Assembly (NCBI RefSeq): GCF_040270295.1
Contig: NZ_JBELOE010000236.1
DNA length: 64,000 bases
Direction: 5' to 3' (one strand)
Source: Catenovulum sediminis
GTDB taxonomy: Bacteria > Pseudomonadota > Gammaproteobacteria > Enterobacterales > Alteromonadaceae
Part shown: positions 34,490 to 43,687 of the stretch, piece after piece
How the letters are laid out: every line of letters starts with the position of its first letter
Numbering within the stretch: the first letter of the stretch is position 1
Translations under genes and position numbers: made by a program
Notes under the pieces: generated by a model
Seen by the model: the letters and a program-made list of their open reading frames with translations, nothing else
Told to the model about the DNA's origin: nothing
Databases searched by the model: none

Positions 34490-37400
34490 TTAAACCTCGG
34501 CAATATTTAATTTTAGTTGCGATATAATTTGCTGTGCTTTGGCAAATTCAAATTCATTTAATGTATCAACCAAAGGTACAACTTTTTGTTCCCATTCTGT
34601 GGGGACGGCTGCGGATAATTGAGCCAATATGTCTTCATCAAATTCATTATGTTCAACCTGCTCACTTAATTGTTCAAGCAGCTTTAAAATCACATTCGGC
34701 TCTAATGATTTTTTAATCGGGTTATTTGGGTTCTGGGTTGAAAAGTATAAATCCAGCGCTTGTTTTAACTGATTAAACTGTAATTGAATGTCCGTATATA
34801 AAGAATTGAGTGTTAAGAACGACTCGTTTTGAATGTTTTCTTCTAGTTGCTTAAATAATCCGAAGAGCTTAGTTAGTGCTAGATTTCCAGACAAACCTTT
34901 AATGCTGTGAATATAATTTTGCGCATCGGGACTTCTAACTGTTTCTGCATTGTAAGTAAGGTGTTTAACTTTTTCACAATGCGTCTGATAAAAAAGATTA
35001 AGCTCTTTCATATACAAACGCTTTGATCCCCATAGTTCGATGCCTTTATTGGCGTCGAAGCAGTCAAAACCTTCAATTTCATTATTTTGTATCGTAAATG
35101 CATCATTAGAAGCTTCTTTAGACGCTTCATTAGAAGTATTATTAGATTCAAGGTTTAACTGTAAAACACGTGCAATTTCTTGCGATAGTTGTATATAGTC
35201 AACTGGCTTATAGGCGAAACCGTCCACACCTGCTGCGGTGGCTGCTACTCTGTCTTGTTCTAATGTACTGGCCGTTAGCATTATAATTGGGACCTTTTTC
35301 AACTGCAGTTCTGATTCTAATTGCCTTCTTTGCAGCGCAGCATTGATGCCATCTAATACAGGCATTTGTATGTCCATTAAGACAAGGTCTATATTTGACG
35401 CTTTGTTTAAGCGTGTTAGTGCCTGTTCTCCATCGCGAGCGGTCATGACTTTGTGTCCACGATTTGACAGCAGTGTTGTGAGTAAATCAATGTTCTGTTG
35501 AATATCATCCACCACTAAAATTGAAAGCGGTGGTAATACTGCATACGAGCCTTTTGAAGGTTTTGTGTGTTTATTTTGCGCGGATTGAAGTGGTAGGTGA
35601 ATGGTAAATTGACTGCCTTCGCCCAACTGGCTATTGACATGAATTGTGCCACCCATTAATTCTACAAGTTGCTTGCTAATCGTTGTCCCTAAACCTGTAC
35701 CACCAAATTTACGGCTGACCGATGCATCTGCTTGGGTAAACGCATCAAATATGACCTTTAATTGTTCCGGCGTCATACCAATGCCAGTGTCTAATACGAC
35801 TATGTCAATGTGACCATTGTTGGATTCACTGACCTTAACCGTTACTTGTCCGGCAGGGGTGAATTTAATTGCATTACTAACAAGATTTGTTAAAACCTGT
35901 CTTATTCTATGCGGGTCACCAAGATAATAGGGTTTAATCGACGGAGAAATTTCTGTATTGAGTACAATGTTTTTCTTTTTGGCTTCTAACCACAAAGTGG
36001 AGACAACCATGTCAATTTCTTCAATCAGAGAAAAATCGACGAGTTCTAAATCAAATCGGCCTTTTTCCAGTTTTGCACTATCTAGCACATCGTTTAGAAG
36101 GTGCAACAATGACTTGGCTGAATTATGGATGGTTCTAAGTTGTTCGCTTTGCTCTTTTTGTAATGGGCTGTCTAATAAAATATCGGCAAAACCAATGATT
36201 GCATTCATTGGGGTTCTGATTTCGTGGCTCATATTGGCTAAGAATGCACTGCGGCTTGCAGCGGCTTGTTCAGCAACTTCTTTGGCTTGTCTTAGTTCTT
36301 TCTCAATATCTTTTCGTTCTGTTATGTCCATGATAAAACCATCTAACCAGGTGGTTTTATGCTCTTTTTCGATGAAGTTTCCATGTTCTAACATCCATCG
36401 TACATCACCCGATTTAGTGATAATGCGGTATTCAGCACAATACCCACCTTTAGAGCCGACCATTTGAGCAAGCGGCTCGCTATCATCTGGATGATATAAA
36501 TCAGCAAAGGAGCGTTTAGGGTTCGGTAATACAAAGTCACTGGCCGGGTAGCCGGTGATTTCTTCAACCGCGTCACTGATATAGAGCATTGCCCAATCAG
36601 ATTGATCTAAACACCGAAAAGCGATACCCGGAATATTACTGATTAATGAGCGGAATCTTTCTTCGTTAAATCTGAGCTCGCTTTCCATTTTTAGACGCTC
36701 GGTGAGGTCTGATACATAGGCTATGTAATAAATTTCGTTTTCAACTTCACATTTGCCAACCGCTAGGCGTACGTCTATCTGCTCGCCTGCTTTATTCAGC
36801 ACTTTCACTTCACGGCTTTTGCCAATAAAAATGTTCGTTTTGCTGTTAATTTGTTCTGCAAATTCTTGTTTCAATTTGGTTGGTAATACGGCTACGATAG
36901 ACTTGCCGAGTAAGTCGGCTGGGGTCCAACCAAACACATTCTCTACCGCTTTATTGATGTGAACTACGTTGCCGAATGTATCCAGAATTAACATGCTATC
37001 CAATGCTGTATCCATCATAGAGCGCATGCGGGCTTCATTCACTTTTGCCTGATGTGATAGTTGCTTATATTTGATAATGTAATTTATAGCTATTATTAAG
37101 CTGGTAATGGTGAATGTCGCTATAGTGACCGCAATCGCTAAATAAGTCGAAATACTAGAGGTCTGACTGGACAGTTCTATGCCTTCGGGCAATACAAATC
37201 TGGCCGCCGACATACCTGTGTAATGCATTCCTGCGATGGCTGCCCCCATAATTGCACTTGCAATGGCTGTTCGTTGAAAAACAGAAAGGTTTAAGTGCGT
37301 CCTGTTCTTAAGCCCAAACCCTACCCATAAAGCCAACACCGCAAGCACAACTGCTACCAATATAGACAATAAAAAAGTAGGTAGGTGGTATCTCAGTAGT

Positions 37401-37858
37401 GGTGCCATTTCCATTGCAGCCATACCAATATAATGCATAGCACCGATTCCGGCGCCTACTATCACACCTCCTAGTAAAATAAGGGGTTTGTTGTAGCTGG
37501 GCTTAGAGATGATATTGAGTGCAACCCATGAGGCGGCAATGCTCGGCAGCGCGGAAACAAGTGTTGTATTAATGGCGTATTCAACCGGAGTACAAAGATC
37601 AAATGCGATCATGCCAATAAAGTGCATGGACCAAACACCACCACCTAAAGCTAAACTGCCACTGAAAAGTGATGCTTGACGTCTGAATTTTGACTGAAAC
37701 TCAGGTGCATGTTCAGCTACTTGTATAGCCATAAAAGAAGTGAAAACCGCGATTAATATTGAAAGCGCAACCATGCCAGTTGAATACTGACCAGTTGTTA
37801 ATAAATTATCTTGGTTAATTGTGAAAAGCGATGTGGCGTATTCAAGCATAAATAACAA
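34490..37858 (-). CDS. MHYT-domain hybrid sensor histidine kinase (PAS-PAS-HisKA-HATPase-REC-HPt)
   Basis: The 1122-residue protein begins with a seven-helix MHYT sensor (about 1-255) that shows its three signature motifs: MHFIGM, MHYIGM and MHYTGM. Two PAS domains follow (about 270-385 and 390-510, the latter with a PAC-type end DGFIMDITERKDIE). The kinase core has His545 in ANMSHEIRTPMNA, an N box (NLVSNAIKFTP), a G1 box (LDTGIGM) and a G2 box (GGTGLGTTI). A receiver with Asp829 (VLMDIQMP) and an HPt domain with His984 (YIHSIKGLSGN) complete a full phosphorelay. MHYT domains are proposed to sense gases such as O2, CO or NO through metal. It is followed by the HD-GYP regulator. Confidence 0.93.
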   Translation of the reverse strand: MLFMLEYATSLFTINQDNLLTTGQYSTGMVALSILIAVFTSFMAIQVAEHAPEFQSKFRRQASLFSGSLALGGGVWSMHFIGMIAFDLCTPVEYAINTTLVSALPSIAASWVALNIISKPSYNKPLILLGGVIVGAGIGAMHYIGMAAMEMAPLLRYHLPTFLLSILVAVVLAVLALWVGFGLKNRTHLNLSVFQRTAIASAIMGAAIAGMHYTGMSAARFVLPEGIELSSQTSSISTYLAIAVTIATFTITSLIIAINYIIKYKQLSHQAKVNEARMRSMMDTALDSMLILDTFGNVVHINKAVENVFGWTPADLLGKSIVAVLPTKLKQEFAEQINSKTNIFIGKSREVKVLNKAGEQIDVRLAVGKCEVENEIYYIAYVSDLTERLKMESELRFNEERFRSLISNIPGIAFRCLDQSDWAMLYISDAVEEITGYPASDFVLPNPKRSFADLYHPDDSEPLAQMVGSKGGYCAEYRIITKSGDVRWMLEHGNFIEKEHKTTWLDGFIMDITERKDIEKELRQAKEVAEQAAASRSAFLANMSHEIRTPMNAIIGFADILLDSPLQKEQSEQLRTIHNSAKSLLHLLNDVLDSAKLEKGRFDLELVDFSLIEEIDMVVSTLWLEAKKKNIVLNTEISPSIKPYYLGDPHRIRQVLTNLVSNAIKFTPAGQVTVKVSESNNGHIDIVVLDTGIGMTPEQLKVIFDAFTQADASVSRKFGGTGLGTTISKQLVELMGGTIHVNSQLGEGSQFTIHLPLQSAQNKHTKPSKGSYAVLPPLSILVVDDIQQNIDLLTTLLSNRGHKVMTARDGEQALTRLNKASNIDLVLMDIQMPVLDGINAALQRRQLESELQLKKVPIIMLTASTLEQDRVAATAAGVDGFAYKPVDYIQLSQEIARVLQLNLESNNTSNEASKEASNDAFTIQNNEIEGFDCFDANKGIELWGSKRLYMKELNLFYQTHCEKVKHLTYNAETVRSPDAQNYIHSIKGLSGNLALTKLFGLFKQLEENIQNESFLTLNSLYTDIQLQFNQLKQALDLYFSTQNPNNPIKKSLEPNVILKLLEQLSEQVEHNEFDEDILAQLSAAVPTEWEQKVVPLVDTLNEFEFAKAQQIISQLKLNIAEV

Positions 37859-38158
37859 ACGAAATATAAAGTTAATTGTTATTATCTAATAGTCAGCATG
37901 AACAATAAAGTAACCAGTTCACTTTAATTCTTCGCTATTTAAAAAATATTGCTTATTAGTCTGACACGGCTCGATTTTTTAATGAAAAAGCTGACCTTAA
38001 ATGGATTGAACCACTAAATAATAAATTAACAACAACCCTGTGTACAAAATACAAACATTCCATATTCATTTAATTAATCTTGTTTTAAACTTTGGAAATA
38101 TAATATAGTATTATTGTATGTCTTGGGTGAGTTTTAACGTTTAAATTTAGGGGGAATA
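37859..38158. other. Divergent intergenic region between the MHYT kinase and PEP-CTERM genes
   Basis: Very AT-rich. A TATAAT at 38099-38104 is a possible -10 for the plus-strand operon, but no well-spaced -35 is visible. TTTTAACGTTTAAA at 38132-38145 is a near-palindrome with a CG centre, similar in style to the sites before the galactanase gene. No small gene is convincing here. Confidence 0.35.
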
Positions 38159-38839
38159 ATGGTGAATATGCGCAGATTTAAATCAAGTTTAGCAATGCCT
38201 GTGTTGCTTTTATGTGGCTTGATGATAAACAAAATGGCTAATGCTGGTTTGATTAATCAGGATTTCAGTAGTGGATTTTCGAACTGGCATGGGGAAGTTG
38301 TTGTATACAATTTTACGTCGGATAGCGACACCCTTGATTTTGGGGATATAGCTGGCAGTTATCCAGAAAATTTTGAAACATCGAGTAACACAGTTACTTT
38401 AAACACTTCATTTGATATTGATAATGATTATTGGAGTATTGTGTTATTTCAGGATTTTACGGTAGATAACATAACCGCGGGTAACAATTTAACTTTAGCC
38501 TTAGATGTTTCTTATCGTTTAACGGATGACGTGTTTGATTTTGTTTTTGTCCAATTGTTCGATTTAGATAATAACCTCTCAACTATCGATTTAACTGCAG
38601 GCGGTCGTTTTGATCTTACAGCATGGTCAGGTGCCAATGCATCTATTCAATTTGGTGTAATTGACGGTGATTTCGATTTATTCGACAGTTTGACGGTAGC
38701 AAACCTATCTATCACAGAAACTGTGGCTGATATACCAGAGCCGGCAGCTTTGTTTATTTTTATTGGTGGATTAATTTTATTGGTCGTACGCTTAACTTTG
38801 CGTGTTCACTTGCCCAGAATGATACAAGTAGGCGTTTAA
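38159..38839 (+). CDS. PEP-CTERM sorting-domain protein
   Basis: The 226-residue protein has a signal peptide (cleavage around KMANA-G) and an extracellular, Asp- and Ser-rich beta-type middle. Its C-terminus reads IPEPAALFIFIGGLILLVVR followed by basic residues, the PEP motif, hydrophobic helix and basic tail recognised by exosortase. The middle (LINQDFSSGFSNWHG, and DFTVDNITAGNNLTLALDVS) looks like a carbohydrate-binding jelly roll, but the family is not certain. AGGGGG precedes the ATG. The large GH43 gene starts two bases after its stop, so the two are one operon. Confidence 0.82.
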   Translation: MVNMRRFKSSLAMPVLLLCGLMINKMANAGLINQDFSSGFSNWHGEVVVYNFTSDSDTLDFGDIAGSYPENFETSSNTVTLNTSFDIDNDYWSIVLFQDFTVDNITAGNNLTLALDVSYRLTDDVFDFVFVQLFDLDNNLSTIDLTAGGRFDLTAWSGANASIQFGVIDGDFDLFDSLTVANLSITETVADIPEPAALFIFIGGLILLVVRLTLRVHLPRMIQVGV

Positions 38840-38841
38840 AA

Positions 38842-41800
38842 ATGAATATGATATTGAAACGTTTATTGGCCCATTATATGGCAAACCATTTATCCATCAT
38901 CGCACTCTTATTGGCCATAGCCTGCCTCTTCACATACAGTAATTATGCTGTTGCAGGAGACGCTAAATGGACTGAATTAGAATCTGTTAGTATTGAAAAA
39001 GGCCGCCGATTTTATTTACGCGGAACGGGTTATTATACCGATAACCAGTTGGTTGCAGACAGCAATATTGAGTTAGCTGATCCATTGCGTCTTGTCGTTG
39101 TTGATAACAGTCATGCAGTGCTGAATGCAGATGGGTTTGATGAGCAAGGTCAGCCTTACTTTGAAATATCTGATATCAGTGCAGCTGTGCGTATAGTGTT
39201 TGAGCGCAAACGGGGGATGTTTTCTTACTCTGCACAATTACAAGCATTAAAAATTATCAACGCCCGCCCAAGTGTTGATCGTCAATCAATTACTTTTAAT
39301 GATTTTGGCGTGCATGATCCCTCAGTGATTAAAGTTGACAATACATATTATGTTTTTGGCTCTCACCTTGCTGCTGCTAAAACAACTGATTTAATGCACT
39401 GGCAAGCGCTTAACCCAGGAGATAACTTTACCAACGGGATTTTATTCTCTCCAAGTTATGCACAAGCTTTACCCGAAGCGGTTGCATGGACTGGTGGGCA
39501 TGTCGGTTCTTGGGCCTCTGATGTGATTCAATTAAATGATGGTAAATTCTATTTTTATTATAACCATTGTGCTAACCCTGCATCGGGAGATTGCAACATG
39601 CCACATTCTTATTTAGGCGTGGCAGTCTCTGATAATATTGAAGGTCCGTACGTTGATAAAGGGATTTTTCTTAAATCTGGCACACTAAGCAGTGTGACTG
39701 CAGCAGACTTACCAGATGGTGTAGAGCATTATATTGATGGACAAATGCCGAATGCGATTGACCCTGACGTTTTTTATGACAAAAACGGTGGTTTGTGGAT
39801 GATATACGGCTCGCATTTTGGTGGAATATGGGTACTTGAAATGGATGAAACAACAGCGAAACCAAAAACCGGTCAAGGATATGGTACAAAATTAACCGGC
39901 GGTAACTTTTATGCAAATGAAGGTTCATATATGTTGTATAGCCCCGTAAGTGACTATTATTATTTGTTCACATCGCTTGGTGGTTTTAATTCTGATGGTG
40001 GATACAACATGCGTATCTCTCGTTCGCGTAATCCCAATGGCCCGTTTTTCGACGCTAAAGGTTTTAACATGGCGGATGTATGGGGTGATCCTCAAGAACA
40101 TGGGGTTAAACTTATGGGCGGTTTTACTTTTGTTGCCGAAGTAGGTGATGAAGGCGAGGATCAAGGTTATTTAGCGCCAGGGCATAATTCTGCATATTAT
40201 GATGAGGGCAGCGGAAAACATTTACTCATTACACATACGCGGTTTCCCGATCGTGGAGAGGCGCACGCTATACGTGTACATGAAATGTTCATTAATGAAG
40301 ATGACTGGTTAGTCGCATCACCGCATCGTTATGTACCTATTAATGGAGAGACCCAAGTAAATGAACAAGATTTAGTAGGCGACTATCGATTTATTAATCA
40401 TGAACTGGATACCAATAGTAAGGCTAAACAGTCAGTTTATACAAGCTTGACAGCCGATGGTAAAGTCAGTGGTGAGTATACAGGCAGTTATTTTGTCTCG
40501 GCTGTAAACCCTAATTATATAGGTTTGCAACTTAACAGTCAGCCCGGTTTTACGGGTGGGACATTTAACGGTGTCATTCAATGGCAGTATAATGATCAAA
40601 CTCAGCAGTTAGTCCCAGCGTTTACAGCACTTTCAAGCGACGGAATTTCAATATGGGGATCAAAGTTAACAGATAAAACGACCGATCAGATTATAGACTC
40701 GATTGTTGCTGCACTTAATTATGATTCAATTATTAAAACCAACCGAATACATTTACCCACGCGTGCAACGCGAGCTGCCAATATTCGTTGGCATAGTTCA
40801 CAGCCAAACGTGATTTCGGTAGACGGCAAGGTAACACGACCGGCCGCAGGTGAAGCTGACGCAGTGGTCACGCTAACCGCAACGATTGACATATTGGGAA
40901 GGCAAGTCGAAAAGCAATTTATGATTACGGTGAAAGCACGTAGTGTTTACAACCGAGTCGCTCAGTTTAGTTTTGAAAATAATTTAAGCGACAGCTTTGG
41001 TCAATTTTCTGATGCGACTATGTTAGCGGACAAAATAGGTTTAGAAGGTGGCAACCTCGCGTTTGAAAATGGCATTCAGGGGCAGGCTTTGTTTTTAGAT
41101 GGTTCGTCGGGTGTTCAGCTTCCGAGTGGCTTGATCGGTAGTTACGAATATACGGTTTCTTTTTGGTTGAATCCAACTCAGATAAATGCGTTTACAACTG
41201 CGTTTTTTGCGTCAACTTCACCCAGTGCTTGGTTAAGCTTTTTACCGCAAAGTTGGGATGGTAACACCATGTTGTGGAGCGGCGAAGCCTGGTTTGATGG
41301 TACTGCCGGTGAGCGTATGCCAGATAATCAATGGACGCATATTGCGTTTTCAGTTAATCAGGGCTCAGTGAATCTATATATAGATGGCATTAACAAATTT
41401 TCTGGTGGCGAAATCACAGATTTGTTTTCCTCCAACGACGGAACTTTTGTATTGGGTGTTAATTATTGGGATTTACCCTTTAACGGTTTGATTGATCAAT
41501 TTACCGTTTATGATGCCAGTTTGTCGCAAGCAGAAATAATCGCACTGGATATAGAACAACGCTCAAATTCAGAGCTATTATCACTAGTAGCAGGGCAAAT
41601 AGAGTTAGGCAGTTTAGATAATGTAAGCCATGATTTAACACTGCCAGTTGCGGGTGATTTTTCTGCCATTATTAGTTGGCAAAGCTCTGATACCGCATCT
41701 ATTACAAACCAAGGTGTTGTGACTCTTCCAGCGGTAGGGAAGCCGGATAAAACGGTGACCTTAACAGCCACTGTATCGTTGGCTGGCGAAGATATGACCC

Positions 41801-42465
41801 GTGATTTTGAAGTGCGAATAAAATCGCTGGGCGCACCACCAATTGCTTCTGCACATTATACTTTTGACAATCATTTGTCTGAAGTAACAGGTGGGTTCAG
41901 TGATGCTTCAGTGATTGGCCCAATGATTGGTGCTGAAGGGGGTAACGAAAACTATGCCACTGGCATTCAAGGACAAGCGATATGGTTAGACGGTAGTACC
42001 GGAATTGCTTTACCAAATGGGCTGATTGATAATTATCAATACAGCGTTTCATTTTGGGTGAATCCTAACTCAACTTCTGTCCATACTCCGATGTTTTTTG
42101 CTGCGAATAATAGCGAACAATGGTTAAGCTTTTTGCCGCAAAATTGGTGGGATGGAGGTACAACCTTATGGAGTTTTAATCAGGGCAATTGGTTTAATAC
42201 ACAGACCGCACCACTTGCAACCGCGCAATGGACTCATGTCGCTTTTACCGTTGATAACGGTATGGCTCGAATTTATATTAATGGTGTCGAAAGCGCTTCT
42301 TGGAATGGTATTGGCGATATATTTAGCGCTCAAAGCGCAACATTTGCGTTAGGCGTTAACTATTGGCCAGATTTACCATTTAATGGATATATAGATGAAT
42401 TTAAAGTGTTTAACTCAACCCTAAATGATAGTGATATCGCTTTATTAGCAACACCACTTCATTAA
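38842..42465 (+). CDS. Multidomain GH43 glycosidase with two LamG-like modules
   Basis: The 1207-residue protein has a signal anchor or long signal peptide (about 15-40). The catalytic five-bladed propeller (about 145-500) shows Asp159 (VHDPSVIK), Asp307 (IDPDVFYD) and Glu360 (ANEGSYML), the expected GH43 base, pKa modulator and acid; it resembles arabinan endo-1,5-alpha-L-arabinanases. After a beta domain comes an atypical Ig-like segment, then a LamG module (about 705-900), then a second Ig-like segment and LamG (about 1010-1205). The two LamG modules share WLSFLPQ, GVNYW and LPFNG, showing internal duplication. Likely extracellular; arabinan as substrate is inferred. Confidence 0.9.
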   Translation: MNMILKRLLAHYMANHLSIIALLLAIACLFTYSNYAVAGDAKWTELESVSIEKGRRFYLRGTGYYTDNQLVADSNIELADPLRLVVVDNSHAVLNADGFDEQGQPYFEISDISAAVRIVFERKRGMFSYSAQLQALKIINARPSVDRQSITFNDFGVHDPSVIKVDNTYYVFGSHLAAAKTTDLMHWQALNPGDNFTNGILFSPSYAQALPEAVAWTGGHVGSWASDVIQLNDGKFYFYYNHCANPASGDCNMPHSYLGVAVSDNIEGPYVDKGIFLKSGTLSSVTAADLPDGVEHYIDGQMPNAIDPDVFYDKNGGLWMIYGSHFGGIWVLEMDETTAKPKTGQGYGTKLTGGNFYANEGSYMLYSPVSDYYYLFTSLGGFNSDGGYNMRISRSRNPNGPFFDAKGFNMADVWGDPQEHGVKLMGGFTFVAEVGDEGEDQGYLAPGHNSAYYDEGSGKHLLITHTRFPDRGEAHAIRVHEMFINEDDWLVASPHRYVPINGETQVNEQDLVGDYRFINHELDTNSKAKQSVYTSLTADGKVSGEYTGSYFVSAVNPNYIGLQLNSQPGFTGGTFNGVIQWQYNDQTQQLVPAFTALSSDGISIWGSKLTDKTTDQIIDSIVAALNYDSIIKTNRIHLPTRATRAANIRWHSSQPNVISVDGKVTRPAAGEADAVVTLTATIDILGRQVEKQFMITVKARSVYNRVAQFSFENNLSDSFGQFSDATMLADKIGLEGGNLAFENGIQGQALFLDGSSGVQLPSGLIGSYEYTVSFWLNPTQINAFTTAFFASTSPSAWLSFLPQSWDGNTMLWSGEAWFDGTAGERMPDNQWTHIAFSVNQGSVNLYIDGINKFSGGEITDLFSSNDGTFVLGVNYWDLPFNGLIDQFTVYDASLSQAEIIALDIEQRSNSELLSLVAGQIELGSLDNVSHDLTLPVAGDFSAIISWQSSDTASITNQGVVTLPAVGKPDKTVTLTATVSLAGEDMTRDFEVRIKSLGAPPIASAHYTFDNHLSEVTGGFSDASVIGPMIGAEGGNENYATGIQGQAIWLDGSTGIALPNGLIDNYQYSVSFWVNPNSTSVHTPMFFAANNSEQWLSFLPQNWWDGGTTLWSFNQGNWFNTQTAPLATAQWTHVAFTVDNGMARIYINGVESASWNGIGDIFSAQSATFALGVNYWPDLPFNGYIDEFKVFNSTLNDSDIALLATPLH

Positions 42466-42522
42466 GGGGGGAGTGGTCAGGGCAACGTTATTAAAAATGT
42501 GACTGTAGTTTAGTTTCACTTG

Positions 42523-42555
42523 AAAGGCGGTTGCTTTGTTGAGCAATCGCCTTTT
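42523..42555. terminator. Bidirectional terminator between the GH43 enzyme and the glycosidase
   Basis: AAAGGCGGTTGCT / AGCAATCGCCTTT makes a 13-pair stem (one G-T) with a six-base loop and short T-runs on either side. It lies between convergent genes. Confidence 0.83.
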
Positions 42556-42596
42556 GCCTGTGTATTGAGCAACCCCCTTATTGCATAACCAGTGCT

Positions 42597-43685
42597 TTAA
42601 AACTTGCTTTGGTCAATTTCAACAATGAAAGCTGAAGAGGTGTTATATTTTCCGCCCATCAAGGCTAAAAATAGGTGGGTCGGTTTTCCGTTTTGAAACA
42701 AGATTTGTGGTCGCTCCATCCGTTCAACTTTTTCTTCATTTATATATTCGACGCTTGTTCTGTAACCTAACATAGGTTCTGACCAGTTAATGCCGTCATC
42801 CGATTCGAGTATTAATCCAACATGGGGATGAATAACACCCATATCACGCATGACCATATAGAATTTGTTATGGTGAATAAACACATATGCATCTTCGACC
42901 TGGCGCTTTAAGTGTGAAAAGCTGACGAGCGGATTTTTCTCATGTTTGATGTAAGGTCCTTCAATATGATTGGCAATCGCAACACCCATTTTCCGCATTT
43001 GGTCGTTGTATCTATCCCAAGCCTTGTAATACAACCAGTATTCACCATTTGGATGCAACAACAAAGCTGGATTCGTCGTTAAATAGCTATCCCATTGTTT
43101 TTTATCTTTGCTGATCTCCAAAATAGGATCTTCACCCACTCGAATAAATGGTCCGTATAAACTATCCGATAAGGCAAGGCCAATTCTTTGGGTAGACGCA
43201 TGATGACCATCATATTTGCTGGCGTCTTTTAAATTATTACCAATGAAAAACAGCGCATATTTATCACCCACTTTTTGGATAGTCGGGTTGTGTATGGTGT
43301 CGGCATCCCATTTATTTCCGCCTCGTCCTGTTAACACTGTGCCAAGAACAGTGTAGGGACCTTCTGGTTTATCCGCGACCGCATGTGCGATTTCACTATG
43401 ACTCAACCAGCGGCTATGCGTACCACGCCAGCGCGAATAAAACACATGAATTTTCCCATCATCACCGACTATCGGAGAGGCGCCCCATACATTCCAGTTT
43501 TCTGCTTGTAAAATACGTTTACCTTTTTTGAGTGCTTTGCTGAAATCTGATTCGACAATATTATGATCAGCTAAATTGGAGGGTAAGGCATGTTGATGGT
43601 GTAAATTTTCACCAACTGCATGCAGTTTAAATGTGAATGTCGCCAATAGAATCAATAGGTAAACCAATAACTTCTTGCAGCTCAT
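42597..43685 (-). CDS. Secreted beta-propeller glycosidase (GH43/GH32/GH117-like)
   Basis: The 362-residue protein has a signal peptide (cleavage around LHAVG). Repeated blade-like motifs include WNVWGASPIVGDDGKIHVFY, IAHAVADKPEGPY, WDADTIHNPTIQKVGDKYAL and QVEDAYVFIHHNKFYMVMRD. The Asp/Glu positions fit a five-bladed propeller glycosidase, but I cannot name the family; GH43-like or GH117-like are the options. Its gene begins two bases after the sulfatase stop, so the pair probably acts on the same sulfated glycan, for example an agar, carrageenan or arabinogalactan derivative. Confidence 0.78.
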   Translation of the reverse strand: MSCKKLLVYLLILLATFTFKLHAVGENLHHQHALPSNLADHNIVESDFSKALKKGKRILQAENWNVWGASPIVGDDGKIHVFYSRWRGTHSRWLSHSEIAHAVADKPEGPYTVLGTVLTGRGGNKWDADTIHNPTIQKVGDKYALFFIGNNLKDASKYDGHHASTQRIGLALSDSLYGPFIRVGEDPILEISKDKKQWDSYLTTNPALLLHPNGEYWLYYKAWDRYNDQMRKMGVAIANHIEGPYIKHEKNPLVSFSHLKRQVEDAYVFIHHNKFYMVMRDMGVIHPHVGLILESDDGINWSEPMLGYRTSVEYINEEKVERMERPQILFQNGKPTHLFLALMGGKYNTSSAFIVEIDQSKF

Positions 43686-43687
43686 TG

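Noticed and set aside
35958..36467. Plus-strand frame of 169 residues opposite the MHYT kinase
   Set aside because: It lies wholly inside the well-supported kinase gene, and its composition (Ser- and Phe-rich) is typical of an antisense shadow.
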